The notes beneath the pieces were generated by a model. That model was given only the letters and a program-made list of their open reading frames with translations, was not told the DNA's origin and searched no databases. From the NCBI GenBank assembly GCA_017501025.1, contig JAFVXS010000129.1, forward strand, positions 1 to 7,209: 7,209 bases of DNA, in the 5' to 3' direction. This DNA comes from Alistipes sp. (GTDB taxonomy: Bacteria > Bacteroidota > Bacteroidia > Bacteroidales > Rikenellaceae). Shown piece after piece: positions 1 through 6,934 of this stretch (positions within the stretch are counted from its first letter, which is position 1; each line of letters begins with the position of its first letter). The translations under genes were made by a program, and so were the position numbers.

Positions 1-828
1 CTTCGAACTGCCATCCTCAAAATACAATTCGCCACACTCCTCAAATGCCGGCGTTCCGAATGCCTGACGTACTGCCGTACGAGCCAAAGTCGATGACAAA
101 CCCATCGAGTAGAGATTCAACACCAAAAACGAGTTTTTAGGTGCGAGCAGACGACTGCACGCCTCCAACATCGCCGCGATATGCTCCTCCAAAACCCACT
201 TCTCGCCATTGGCTCCACGACCATAAGCGGGAGGGTCGAGAATTATGCCATCGTAGCAACTTCCTCGACGTAGTTCACGCTGCACAAACTTCATTGCATC
301 TTCGACAATCCAACGTATCGAATCGAGGTGACTCAACTCCATATTTTCACGCGACCACGTCACAACCTGCTTTACCGAATCGACGTGCGTAACCGCAGCA
401 CCACCCGCCCTTGCAGCCAGCGAAGCACCACCCGTATAGGCAAACAAATTCAACACCTTCGGATTTTGGTGCTGACGACAGGCGTCGTATATAAAATTCC
501 AATTTGCCGCCTGCTCCGGAAATATTCCCACGTGTTTGAACGATGTGAGTGCCAAACGCATAGTCAGGTGCATATCGCCATAACGATACGCCACCATCCA
601 ACGATCGGGCATCGAGGGTTTCAGATGCCACTCGCCACGCTCCTCGCTACGGTCACTACGCAAAAACGATGCATCGGCACGTCGTTGCCACTCCTCCTCC
701 GACAAACTTTTACGCCATATTGCTTGTGGCTCGGGACGACGCAACGTGTAGCGTCCGAAACGTTCCAACTTCTCGCCATCGCCCGAATCTATCAACTCGT
801 AATTCTTAAAATCAGGGGTAATATTCAT
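1..828 (-). CDS. RlmI-like class I SAM-dependent RNA methyltransferase, 3' end missing
   Basis: The reading frame stays open from an ATG at 828 to the window edge, giving 276 residues with the C-terminus cut off; I recall relatives of about 290-300 residues, so little is missing. The SAM-binding motif I is visible at about 124-136 (VLNLFAYTGGAS). An acidic residue follows at D150 (HVDSVKQ), then ED at 176-177, and the motif IV segment DPPAYGRG at 198-205. This pattern is typical of the Methyltrans_SAM/RlmI group, which methylates 23S rRNA using S-adenosylmethionine. The N-terminus has no obvious PUA domain, unlike E. coli RlmI. The segment where many m5C enzymes carry a catalytic Cys reads LNLYSMGLS and has none, so the modified base is uncertain. 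AGGA lies 7 bases before the start, an SD-like site. It sits 17 bases downstream of the U32-family gene and is probably co-transcribed with it. Confidence 0.88.
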   Translation of the reverse strand, partial: MNITPDFKNYELIDSGDGEKLERFGRYTLRRPEPQAIWRKSLSEEEWQRRADASFLRSDRSEERGEWHLKPSMPDRWMVAYRYGDMHLTMRLALTSFKHVGIFPEQAANWNFIYDACRQHQNPKVLNLFAYTGGASLAARAGGAAVTHVDSVKQVVTWSRENMELSHLDSIRWIVEDAMKFVQRELRRGSCYDGIILDPPAYGRGANGEKWVLEEHIAAMLEACSRLLAPKNSFLVLNLYSMGLSSTLARTAVRQAFGTPAFEECGELYFEDGSSK

Positions 829-845
829 ATCTCTATCCTATGTTT

Positions 846-2654
846 CTATCCGTTATCTCTCGGTACAACCCGCATCCGACACTCCTTGCAGTCAAACTCC
901 AACGCATATCGTCGGCTTCCTCGCACCAAAAACAGTTCGTCTTTGAGCGTCGGACGTTCCCGAAGACATTCGCCAATCTCTCGTCGGATGCAGTAGTCGG
1001 TCGTCATCACCGCATATCCCTCCATCGTGCCACTCAACTCCAAAGGCGGCTCTATGGTTGTGACACCGTGACGCTCATAAAATTGACGAGCCAAGCGGTT
1101 GGTAACATTATCGTATGCCGTAAGTTGCTGCTGCGGATAGCGCGCATCTGTGCTCTCTCGGAACGGCTCTTCGCGACGATAATTTTCCAAACGCACCTGT
1201 TCCAAACGCGACAGCACCTGACGACGTAACGCTGCCAAGATCGATGCCTGAACAAAACGCAAATCTCCAACCTCGAACTTCCGTAGGCGGAATATCGTAT
1301 CGCCGCACTTTGCCAACTGCGATGCTGCCACTTCGTGCATTTTCGATACGGAACGAGGTTCATCAAATGTGCCTTCAATTGCTGCCTCTGCACGATTACC
1401 CTCAACATCCACCGCCGTAAGCGAAATCTTTTCGGAAGTGCAATTCAGCATCATATCGACCTCGATAGTTCGTTTGATACGGCAAGACTCCACCGCCGAT
1501 GTAAAACGTCTATCAAAGTTGCGGTATATCTCCGTGCCGACAGACAACCCCTCGGCACGATTCAACTCTATCCAATTGCCATCCACTCTATTGACATTCG
1601 TCCCGAGCAGAGCACCGTCGGATATATAACAGAGTCCGTCACCCGACGAAACTTCGCACTGTGTATCCAACCTAATACGCATAGCTCGCACCTCGACAAC
1701 ACGTCCCAACAACTCGCCAAACGACTTCGGAGTATCAAACGAGGCCACTCCGACACGCTTTCCGTCGGCAAAATAGCTCATTCCCCGTCGGGAGAAACTC
1801 TTTGTCGGGTTTGGCTCAAAATCAATCTGTGACTCGCCCACCGAACTGCGACAACAATCCGTGCGACGAGCAATCTCCGTATCGAGCAATCGACGATAAT
1901 ACGACACCGTATTACGGACATAATCACGCTCTTTGAGTCGCCCCTCTATCTTGAACGAAGTCACACCGGCATCAATCATAGCCCCAATATGCGACGACAT
2001 ATCCAAATCACGCAACGACAAGAGGTGCTTTCCCCGCATTATGACCGAGCCATCTGCATCGACCAAATCGTATGCTAATCGACACGGCTGGCTACACTCT
2101 CCACGATTACCGCTACGTGACGAAACGGCTCGCGACATATAACAACAACCACTATGCGAAACACATATTGCACCGTGAATAAAGGCCTCCAACTCGACTG
2201 CGGTCTGCTCTCGCACACGAGCAATCTCGGCAAGCGACATCGCCCGCTCCAAAACAACTCTCGAAAAACCTGTCTGCTCGAAAAACCTGACCTTCTCTGC
2301 ATCTCGCAAAGCACACTGCGTAGAGGCGTGAAGCGGCACGTTTAAGCCCATCGCACAATATGCCATATCCTGCACAATAAGGGCATCCACACCAACATCG
2401 ACCAACTGTTCTGCCTGACGTTGTGCTGCGGATAACTCATCATCGAACAGCAGTGTATTGAGTGTTGCATAGACTCGCACTCCGTAGCGATGTGCATACT
2501 CAACCGTACGGGCAATATCCTCGATTCTATTTGTCGCTGCTGCACGTGCCCCAAACGACGCTGCACCCATATAAACAGCATCGGCTCCGCAGTCGATGGC
2601 ATCGACAGCGATTTCGTAATTTTTTGCAGGAGCAAGCAGTTCGAGAGCTCTCAT
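846..2654 (-). CDS. U32-family protein, RlhA-like 23S rRNA 5-hydroxycytidine synthase
   Basis: The predicted protein has 602 residues. The N-terminal U32 barrel starts at MRALELLAPAKN. The family signature is clear: E157-x-F-x-H-G-A-I-C164, then SGCCYMS at 168-174, and C187 and C191 in GECSQPCR. In related U32 proteins such as UbiU/UbiV, cysteines of this kind hold an Fe-S cluster. A middle region at about 375-490 fits the DUF3656 domain found in RlhA (YdcP), the enzyme that hydroxylates C2501 of 23S rRNA in E. coli. The C-terminus has a second Cys set, C555, C563, C589 and C592 (DYCIRREIGEC and DCKEC), which could bind a metal. The size is nearer RlhA (about 650 residues) than the shorter tRNA enzyme TrhP. 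The frame extends upstream to an ATG at 2765, but homology begins at 2654 and a promoter box lies between the two, so 2654 is chosen. An older name for this family is collagenase-like protease. The exact substrate is inferred. Confidence 0.88.
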   Translation of the reverse strand: MRALELLAPAKNYEIAVDAIDCGADAVYMGAASFGARAAATNRIEDIARTVEYAHRYGVRVYATLNTLLFDDELSAAQRQAEQLVDVGVDALIVQDMAYCAMGLNVPLHASTQCALRDAEKVRFFEQTGFSRVVLERAMSLAEIARVREQTAVELEAFIHGAICVSHSGCCYMSRAVSSRSGNRGECSQPCRLAYDLVDADGSVIMRGKHLLSLRDLDMSSHIGAMIDAGVTSFKIEGRLKERDYVRNTVSYYRRLLDTEIARRTDCCRSSVGESQIDFEPNPTKSFSRRGMSYFADGKRVGVASFDTPKSFGELLGRVVEVRAMRIRLDTQCEVSSGDGLCYISDGALLGTNVNRVDGNWIELNRAEGLSVGTEIYRNFDRRFTSAVESCRIKRTIEVDMMLNCTSEKISLTAVDVEGNRAEAAIEGTFDEPRSVSKMHEVAASQLAKCGDTIFRLRKFEVGDLRFVQASILAALRRQVLSRLEQVRLENYRREEPFRESTDARYPQQQLTAYDNVTNRLARQFYERHGVTTIEPPLELSGTMEGYAVMTTDYCIRREIGECLRERPTLKDELFLVRGSRRYALEFDCKECRMRVVPRDNG

Positions 2655-2673
2655 CGATATCAGGTTTATGCTA

Positions 2674-2704
2674 CAAAGGTAGTAATTTTTGCAGGAAAAC
2701 GAAA
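2674..2704 (-). promoter_or_regulatory. Bacteroidetes-type promoter for the U32/methyltransferase operon
   Basis: Read on the minus strand, TACCTTTG (2681 to 2674) matches the Bacteroidetes -7 consensus TAnnTTTG exactly. A TTTC at 2704-2701, one mismatch from the -33 TTTG, lies 19 bases upstream. Transcription would start near 2667-2671, leaving a leader of roughly 13-17 bases before the ATG at 2654. No Shine-Dalgarno sequence is seen. The position rules against translation from the upstream in-frame ATG at 2765. Confidence 0.65.
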
Positions 2705-2744
2705 TCTTACTTGCCGAGAGGTGCAATATATCCACTTTTTTTTG

Positions 2745-2752
2745 TACTTTTG
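2745..2752 (+). promoter_or_regulatory. Bacteroidetes-type -7 box for serS
   Basis: TACTTTTG matches TAnnTTTG and is followed by an A-rich leader of about 45 bases to the serS ATG at 2801. No TTTG is found at the -33 distance, so only half the promoter is recognisable. It points away from the minus-strand box at 2674-2681, making the 146-base gap (2655-2800) a divergent promoter region. Confidence 0.55.
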
Positions 2753-2800
2753 TCGGACTATTCATCCATTCGGATTCAAAACAACAAAAAATATAGTAAA

Positions 2801-4072
2801 ATGCTTACATTACAACAACTACGTGGCGACAAAGAGGCGGCTATTGCACGTCTTGCAAAAAAGGGTGTCGATGCAGCACCTATTATCGCCAAAATCGAAG
2901 CGTTGGACGACCAGCGCAAAGCTCTGCAAGTAGAGTTGGATAATACGCTTGCTCAACAGAATCGTGCCGCCAAAGAGATTGGTATGCTGATGGGTCAGGG
3001 TCGTCGCGAAGAGGCAGAACTCCGCAAAGCAGAGGTTGCTCAACTCAAAACCCGTTCGACCGAACTTGCAGCAGAGCACGAGCAGATTTCGGCAGAGTTG
3101 CAGTCGCAGATTGTGTTGTTGCCAAACTTCCCGGCCGAGATTGTTCCCGAAGGTAAAACTGCCGAGGACAACCTCGTAGTGAAGATTGACGAGAACTACA
3201 CCACTTTGCCTGAAAATCCGCTTCCACACTGGGAGTTGGCCCGCAAATACGATATCATCGATTTCGATCTCGGAGTTAAATTGACCGGTGCAGGTTTCCC
3301 TGTTTACAAAGGCAAGGGTGCTCGTCTGCAACGTGCATTGATTAACTACTTCCTCGATTTTAACACCGCAGCCGGCTATCGCGAGATTGAGCCACCTGTG
3401 ATGGTAAACGAGGCTTCGGGTTTTGGCACAGGACAGTTGCCAGACAAAGAGGGTCAGATGTATCACGCTACTGCCGACAACTTCTACCTTGTTCCTACGG
3501 CAGAGGTCCCTGTTACGAACATCTATCGCGATGTTATTCTTGACGAGAAGGAGTTCCCTGTTAAATTGACAGCCTACACCCCTTGTTTCCGTCGTGAGGC
3601 TGGTTCGTATGGTAAAGACGTTCGCGGTTTGAACCGTCTGCATCAGTTCGATAAAGTCGAAATCGTACAGTTGGCTCTTCCTCAAAACTCTTACGAGGCT
3701 TTGGACGGAATGGTTGCTCACGTCGAGGCTTTGGTACGCTCGCTCGGTCTGCCATACCGTATTTTGCGTCTGTGTGGTGGCGATATGTCGTTCACTTCTG
3801 CACTTACCTACGACTTTGAGGTATATTCGGAGGCTCAACAGCGTTGGTTGGAGGTTTCGTCGGTTTCGAACTTCGAGTCGTTCCAGGCTAACCGTTTGAA
3901 GTTGCGTTACCGCGACGCCAACAAAAAGACACAATTGGCTCATACACTCAACGGTTCTTCGTTGGCATTGCCTCGTATCGTGGCTGCGTTGTTGGAGAAC
4001 AACCAGACTCCGGAGGGTATCCGCATACCGGAGGTGTTGATTCCTTACACAGGCTTCGATATCATCGACTAA
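2801..4072 (+). CDS. serS: Seryl-tRNA synthetase
   Basis: This cytoplasmic class II aminoacyl-tRNA synthetase activates serine with ATP and charges tRNA-Ser (and normally tRNA-Sec where present). The 423 residues match the usual bacterial length (E. coli 430). Residues about 25-105 form the charged, heptad-like stretch of the N-terminal coiled-coil arm that contacts the long variable arm of tRNA-Ser. The catalytic core has motif 1 around YREIEPPVMV (193-202), the serine-binding TAE in VPTAEVPVTN (231-240), motif 2 FRREAGSYGKDVRGLNRLHQF (263-283) and motif 3 NGSSLALPRIVAALLE (384-399). The ATG at 2801 starts the standard N-terminus MLTLQQLR; the frame extends further upstream, but into the promoter and the divergent gene. 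The start has no SD sequence, only an A-rich leader. Every expected motif is present. Confidence 0.98.
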   Translation: MLTLQQLRGDKEAAIARLAKKGVDAAPIIAKIEALDDQRKALQVELDNTLAQQNRAAKEIGMLMGQGRREEAELRKAEVAQLKTRSTELAAEHEQISAELQSQIVLLPNFPAEIVPEGKTAEDNLVVKIDENYTTLPENPLPHWELARKYDIIDFDLGVKLTGAGFPVYKGKGARLQRALINYFLDFNTAAGYREIEPPVMVNEASGFGTGQLPDKEGQMYHATADNFYLVPTAEVPVTNIYRDVILDEKEFPVKLTAYTPCFRREAGSYGKDVRGLNRLHQFDKVEIVQLALPQNSYEALDGMVAHVEALVRSLGLPYRILRLCGGDMSFTSALTYDFEVYSEAQQRWLEVSSVSNFESFQANRLKLRYRDANKKTQLAHTLNGSSLALPRIVAALLENNQTPEGIRIPEVLIPYTGFDIID

Positions 4073-4087
4073 TGAGGTTGCCTCATT
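4071..4087 (+). other. Small hairpin overlapping the serS stop codon
   Basis: AATGAGG (4071-4077) and CCTCATT (4081-4087) are perfect reverse complements around a 3-base TTG loop. The left arm includes the last two bases of the serS TAA stop codon. It is not followed by a T-run, so it is unlikely to terminate alone. It might protect the 3' end of the mRNA or assist the terminator nine bases further on. Confidence 0.5.
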
Positions 4088-4095
4088 GACACTAT

Positions 4096-4140
4096 GCTAT
4101 GCCAAACGCGACCCTGTGTTTGGCATAGCGTTTAGTTTTA
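4096..4140 (+). terminator. Intrinsic terminator after serS
   Basis: A perfect 12-bp stem, GCTATGCCAAAC (4096-4107) with GTTTGGCATAGC (4118-4129), encloses a 10-base loop. A T-rich tail, GTTTAGTTTTA, follows. The tail is interrupted rather than a pure U-run, so termination may be partial. No convincing TAnnTTTG promoter lies between it and the transporter start at 4165, so some read-through from serS may feed the next gene. Confidence 0.75.
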
Positions 4141-4164
4141 CAAACGCTATTAAAGGTTTTGAAA

Positions 4165-5844
4165 ATGAATTGGTTTACAGACTTATTCTTTGCAGATAGT
4201 GTTGCTCACTCTGTCTTGGTGTTGGGTTTGACCATCGCCATAGGCTTGGTATTGGGTCGTATTAAAATCGGCTCCATATCACTCGGTATCACCTGGGTAC
4301 TATTCGTAGGAATTGTATTGTCACACTTCGGAATGGTCATCGACCCTAAAACCTGCACCTTTGTTAAGGAGTTCGGACTGATTCTGTTTGTCTATTCTAT
4401 TGGTTTGCAAGTGGGCCCGGCATTCTTCTCATCACTAAAAGAGGGAGGTGTCCATCTCAATCTGCTTGCAACAGCCATAGTCATTTTGGGTTGTATAACC
4501 TGCTACATCATTCATATTGCTACGGGAGAGGAGCTTACAACTATGGTTGGTGTAATGTCGGGTGCTGTTACCAATACACCGGGTCTTGGTGCTGCCCAGC
4601 AGACCATATCCGATATTGTGACCGATGCAGCAGCGGCAGCCGAGGCGAACAATCTGTCGGCATCGGCATACGCAATAGCATATCCGTTGGGTGTTATAGG
4701 CATTATCGTATCGATGGTCGTAATACGCTATATCTTCCGCATACGAATCGACAAAGAGAAGTTAGCGTTGCAGCAAGACAACGCTCCTCGCACTATTACG
4801 CTCGATTTGAAAGTTGCTAATCAGGGAGTTGTCGGCAAGAGTATCGAGGATATTGTAAATATCACACAGCGTGAGTTTGTCGTATCGCGAATGATTCGCA
4901 ACGGCGAGCAAGAGATTGTGTCGGGTTCGACAACTTTACAACTCGGCGATATTCTGCGAGTAGTAATCGGCTCACCCGATGTTGTGTTGGTGCAATCGCT
5001 TATAGGCGAGCAGATTACGATGGACGAGAAGGTGTGGAAACAGGGAGGCGAAGCTCATCTCGAAAAGCGTCGCATCGTAGTTACCAAGTCTTCGCTTAAC
5101 GGTAAACATATCGGCGAATTACATCTGCGAACAACTTACAACGTCACCATTACAAGAGTCGTGCGTGCGGGTGTCGAACTTGTGGCGACATACGGCTTGC
5201 GACTCCAAATGGGCGACGTAGTGGTTACGGTAGGTCGCAAAGAGGACCTCGATCAGGTGGCTGCAATTTTGGGTAACTCGGTACGTCGATTGGACCACCC
5301 AAATCTGTTGCCAATATTTATCGGAATCTTCCTCGGAGTACTGCTCGGCTCAATACCTATCCTTATCCCGGGTATTCCGCAGCCCGTAAAACTCGGTTTG
5401 GCGGGAGGTCCGCTGATTGTTGCTATTTTGGTGGCACGATACGGCCCAAAGTTCAAGCTCGTAACCTTTACCACAAACTCGGCAAATATGATGCTTCGTG
5501 AAATCGGCATTTCGCTCTTTTTGGCTTCGGTCGGATTGGGTGCCGGCAAGGGCTTCATCGAGGCTTTGTCGAGTGGTGGTTATTGGTGGATACTCTACGG
5601 TTTGATTATTACCGTAGTGCCATTGCTTATTGTCGGCATAGTGGCTCGACGCATAATGCGACTCGACTACTTCTCGATTATGGGAGTCTTGTCGGGTGGT
5701 ATGACCGACCCACCTGCACTTGCATACGCAAACTCGCTATCATCGATAGATCGTGCTGCTGTGGCATACGCCACGGTCTATCCGCTTACAATGTTTTTAA
5801 GAATTTTTGCCGCACAGATATTGGTGCTTATTGCCGTATCATAA
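4165..5844 (+). CDS. AspT/YidE-family transporter with two RCK_C (TrkA-C) domains
   Basis: This 559-residue inner-membrane protein belongs to the aspartate:alanine exchanger-like (AAEx) superfamily. It has the family's duplicated layout. Hydrophobic helices span about 15-190. Two cytoplasmic regulatory RCK_C-like domains follow at about 210-285 and 295-370; phrases such as LQLGDILRVVIG and LQMGDVVVTVG are typical. A second helical half covers about 380-556. Each half carries the family's paired motif: SGAVTNTPGLGAA (132-144) and AYAIAYPLGVIG (168-179) in the first, SGGMTDPPALAYA (510-522) and AYATVYPLTMF (534-544) in the second. AspT exchanges aspartate for alanine, but Bacteroidetes and YidE/YbjL relatives have no assigned substrate, so none is given. 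The ATG at 4165 is chosen over an in-frame TTG two codons upstream; AAAGG 8 bases before it may act as a weak SD. It follows the serS terminator and precedes the hydrolase by 22 bases. Confidence 0.93.
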   Translation: MNWFTDLFFADSVAHSVLVLGLTIAIGLVLGRIKIGSISLGITWVLFVGIVLSHFGMVIDPKTCTFVKEFGLILFVYSIGLQVGPAFFSSLKEGGVHLNLLATAIVILGCITCYIIHIATGEELTTMVGVMSGAVTNTPGLGAAQQTISDIVTDAAAAAEANNLSASAYAIAYPLGVIGIIVSMVVIRYIFRIRIDKEKLALQQDNAPRTITLDLKVANQGVVGKSIEDIVNITQREFVVSRMIRNGEQEIVSGSTTLQLGDILRVVIGSPDVVLVQSLIGEQITMDEKVWKQGGEAHLEKRRIVVTKSSLNGKHIGELHLRTTYNVTITRVVRAGVELVATYGLRLQMGDVVVTVGRKEDLDQVAAILGNSVRRLDHPNLLPIFIGIFLGVLLGSIPILIPGIPQPVKLGLAGGPLIVAILVARYGPKFKLVTFTTNSANMMLREIGISLFLASVGLGAGKGFIEALSSGGYWWILYGLIITVVPLLIVGIVARRIMRLDYFSIMGVLSGGMTDPPALAYANSLSSIDRAAVAYATVYPLTMFLRIFAAQILVLIAVS

Positions 5845-5866
5845 TATTGTAATCACATATCTAACA

Positions 5867-6649
5867 ATGAAGAGATTGTTGCTATTACTCGCTCTGTCGA
5901 TTGCATTTTGCCAGATAATTTTGGCTCAAACTGCTGTACAAACCATCGAATTGGAAGTTGATGGAGTTCGTCGTCAGGCATTGGTTGTATGCTCGACTGA
6001 CAAAGATAACACACCGAAACCTCTTGTCTTTGTATTTCACGGACGCAGAGGCACTATGGATGGTGCAATGAAGCGGATGGCAATACATAAATATATGCCT
6101 GATGCAGTTGTTGTATATCCACAGGGATTATGGGGCGAAGGTGCCATATTCAAAGGTTATGGCTGGGAATTACCAACTGTCGAACGAGAGAGCAAGGATA
6201 TTCCGTTTTTTGATGCTCTACTCCACAAAGTTTGTACAGAATATCGTATTGACACCAAACGAATATACGCTATGGGGCACTCCAATGGTGCGGGATTCAC
6301 CCACGCCTTATGGGCTTTGAGGGGCGATATTTTCGCCGCATTTGCACCATCGGCTTCGGGTGCCAACCCTCTGGGCAGAGTTGTGGAACGACAGATTGCA
6401 AAACCCGTATTTTTCATTGGTGGAGAGTTGGATGAGATTGTACCGATACGCAGCATTAACAAGTGCATAGAACGAGCCGTTATACGAAACGGATGCGATA
6501 AGGCAGAGAGTATGAGCGGAGGTGTTGTTCGCTATCCATCGGCAGAGGGAAACGACGTCGAGACATATATCCATAACGGCGGACATCGCTTTGCGGAGGA
6601 GGTGCTACCTTTGATTGCCAATTTTTTCGCTCGGCACTCAAAGGAATAG
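5867..6649 (+). CDS. Secreted alpha/beta-hydrolase, PHB-depolymerase/feruloyl-esterase type (LpqC-like)
   Basis: The 260-residue product begins with a signal peptide: MKR, a Leu-rich core, and a likely signal peptidase I cut near LA-Q at 20-21. The Cys at 15 is not in a good lipobox, so a lipoprotein is unlikely. The mature part is a short alpha/beta-hydrolase like the COG3509 polyhydroxybutyrate depolymerase/feruloyl esterase group. The HGR at 58-60 provides the oxyanion region. The nucleophile is Ser139 in GHSNG (137-141). Asp189 in GGELDEIVP and His240 in NGGHRF complete the expected triad. It should cleave an ester in the periplasm or outside the cell; the substrate could be a plant phenolic ester, an acetylated sugar or a lipid-like ester, and the sequence does not decide. 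The ATG at 5867 is picked because it places the signal peptide at the N-terminus, although the frame opens at 5807 inside the transporter gene. It is probably co-transcribed with the transporter. Confidence 0.88.
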   Translation: MKRLLLLLALSIAFCQIILAQTAVQTIELEVDGVRRQALVVCSTDKDNTPKPLVFVFHGRRGTMDGAMKRMAIHKYMPDAVVVYPQGLWGEGAIFKGYGWELPTVERESKDIPFFDALLHKVCTEYRIDTKRIYAMGHSNGAGFTHALWALRGDIFAAFAPSASGANPLGRVVERQIAKPVFFIGGELDEIVPIRSINKCIERAVIRNGCDKAESMSGGVVRYPSAEGNDVETYIHNGGHRFAEEVLPLIANFFARHSKE

Positions 6650-6689
6650 GGCTGTTTACTGCATAAAATCGAGCAAAACCTCAATAAAC

Positions 6690-6743
6690 GCCCCTTTTAA
6701 GGGCAAATTTCCCCAATTATTGTCGATTTTTCTAAAATTTTAG
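6690..6743. other. Gap between hydrolase and tRNA-His: weak hairpin and A/T palindrome
   Basis: GCCC (6690-6693) and GGGC (6701-6704) can pair around a 7-base loop, but no T-run follows, so it is at best a poor terminator for the hydrolase gene. CTAAAATTTTAG (6732-6743) is a perfect 12-base palindrome just upstream of the tRNA promoter. It could be a protein-binding site or a chance A/T-rich dyad. No open frame of note is present here. Confidence 0.3.
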
Positions 6744-6751
6744 GGGATAAA

Positions 6752-6783
6752 TTTGGTAGAGAATAAAAAGTGTATTACATTTG
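6752..6783 (+). promoter_or_regulatory. Near-consensus Bacteroidetes promoter for tRNA-His
   Basis: TTTG at 6752-6755 and TACATTTG at 6776-6783 match both the -33 and -7 consensus elements, separated by 20 bases. This is the best promoter in the window. Transcription would start near 6787-6790, about 20 bases before the tRNA. Confidence 0.85.
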
Positions 6784-6789
6784 CAGACC

Positions 6790-6805
6790 GATTCGGGTAC
6801 GAATC
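6790..6805 (+). other. Leader hairpin just upstream of tRNA-His
   Basis: GATTCG (6790-6795) and CGAATC (6800-6805) pair perfectly around a GGTA loop. The hairpin fills nearly all of the predicted pre-tRNA leader, from the likely start of transcription to four bases before G-1. RNase P would remove it. It could block the leader from mispairing with the tRNA, or be a DNA dyad at the promoter's downstream edge. Confidence 0.5.
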
Positions 6806-6810
6806 AAATG

Positions 6811-6884
6811 GTGGATGTAGCTCAGTTGGTTAGAGTGACGGATTGTGGTTCCGAAGGTCGTGGGTTCGAATCCCATCTTCCACC
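6811..6884 (+). tRNA. tRNA-His (anticodon GTG)
   Basis: The cloverleaf reads clearly. The acceptor is GTGGATG with CTTCCAC, followed by T8-A9. The D-arm is GCTC/GAGT with GGTT in its loop. The anticodon loop TTGTGGT carries GTG at 6845-6847. The T-arm is GTGGG, loop TTCGAAT, then CCCAT. Histidine identity is supported by a G at 6810 that can serve as G-1 opposite C73 (6884). The 3' CCA is not encoded; the next bases are CAA. Two pairs are irregular: U6-U67 in the acceptor and A27-A43 at the top of the anticodon stem, plus G-U pairs at 10-25 and 49-65. It is transcribed alone from its own promoter and ends at a strong terminator. Confidence 0.97.
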
Positions 6885-6902
6885 CAAACAAACGAAGCAA
6901 GG

Positions 6903-6934
6903 AGATGTCGCATTGCGACATCTTTTTGTTTTTT
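6903..6934 (+). terminator. Strong intrinsic terminator after tRNA-His
   Basis: A perfect 9-bp stem, AGATGTCGC (6903-6911) with GCGACATCT (6915-6923), has an ATT loop and runs directly into a T-rich tail, TTTTTGTTTTTT (6923-6934). It lies 18 bases after the tRNA and closes a one-gene transcription unit. Confidence 0.92.

Noticed and set aside
328..996. A 222-codon plus-strand frame opposite the methyltransferase and the end of the U32 gene.
   Set aside because: It is a shadow of two well-supported minus-strand genes; its composition is Arg/His/Thr-rich without domains.
2819..3943. A 374-codon open frame on the minus strand inside serS.
   Set aside because: It lies entirely opposite a gene with every SerRS motif intact, shows no recognisable protein features and has no promoter or start signal.
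4086..4091. TTGACA resembling a sigma-70 -35 box before the transporter.
   Set aside because: No matching -10 box lies at the right distance, the site falls between the two hairpins, and Bacteroidota promoters use a different consensus.
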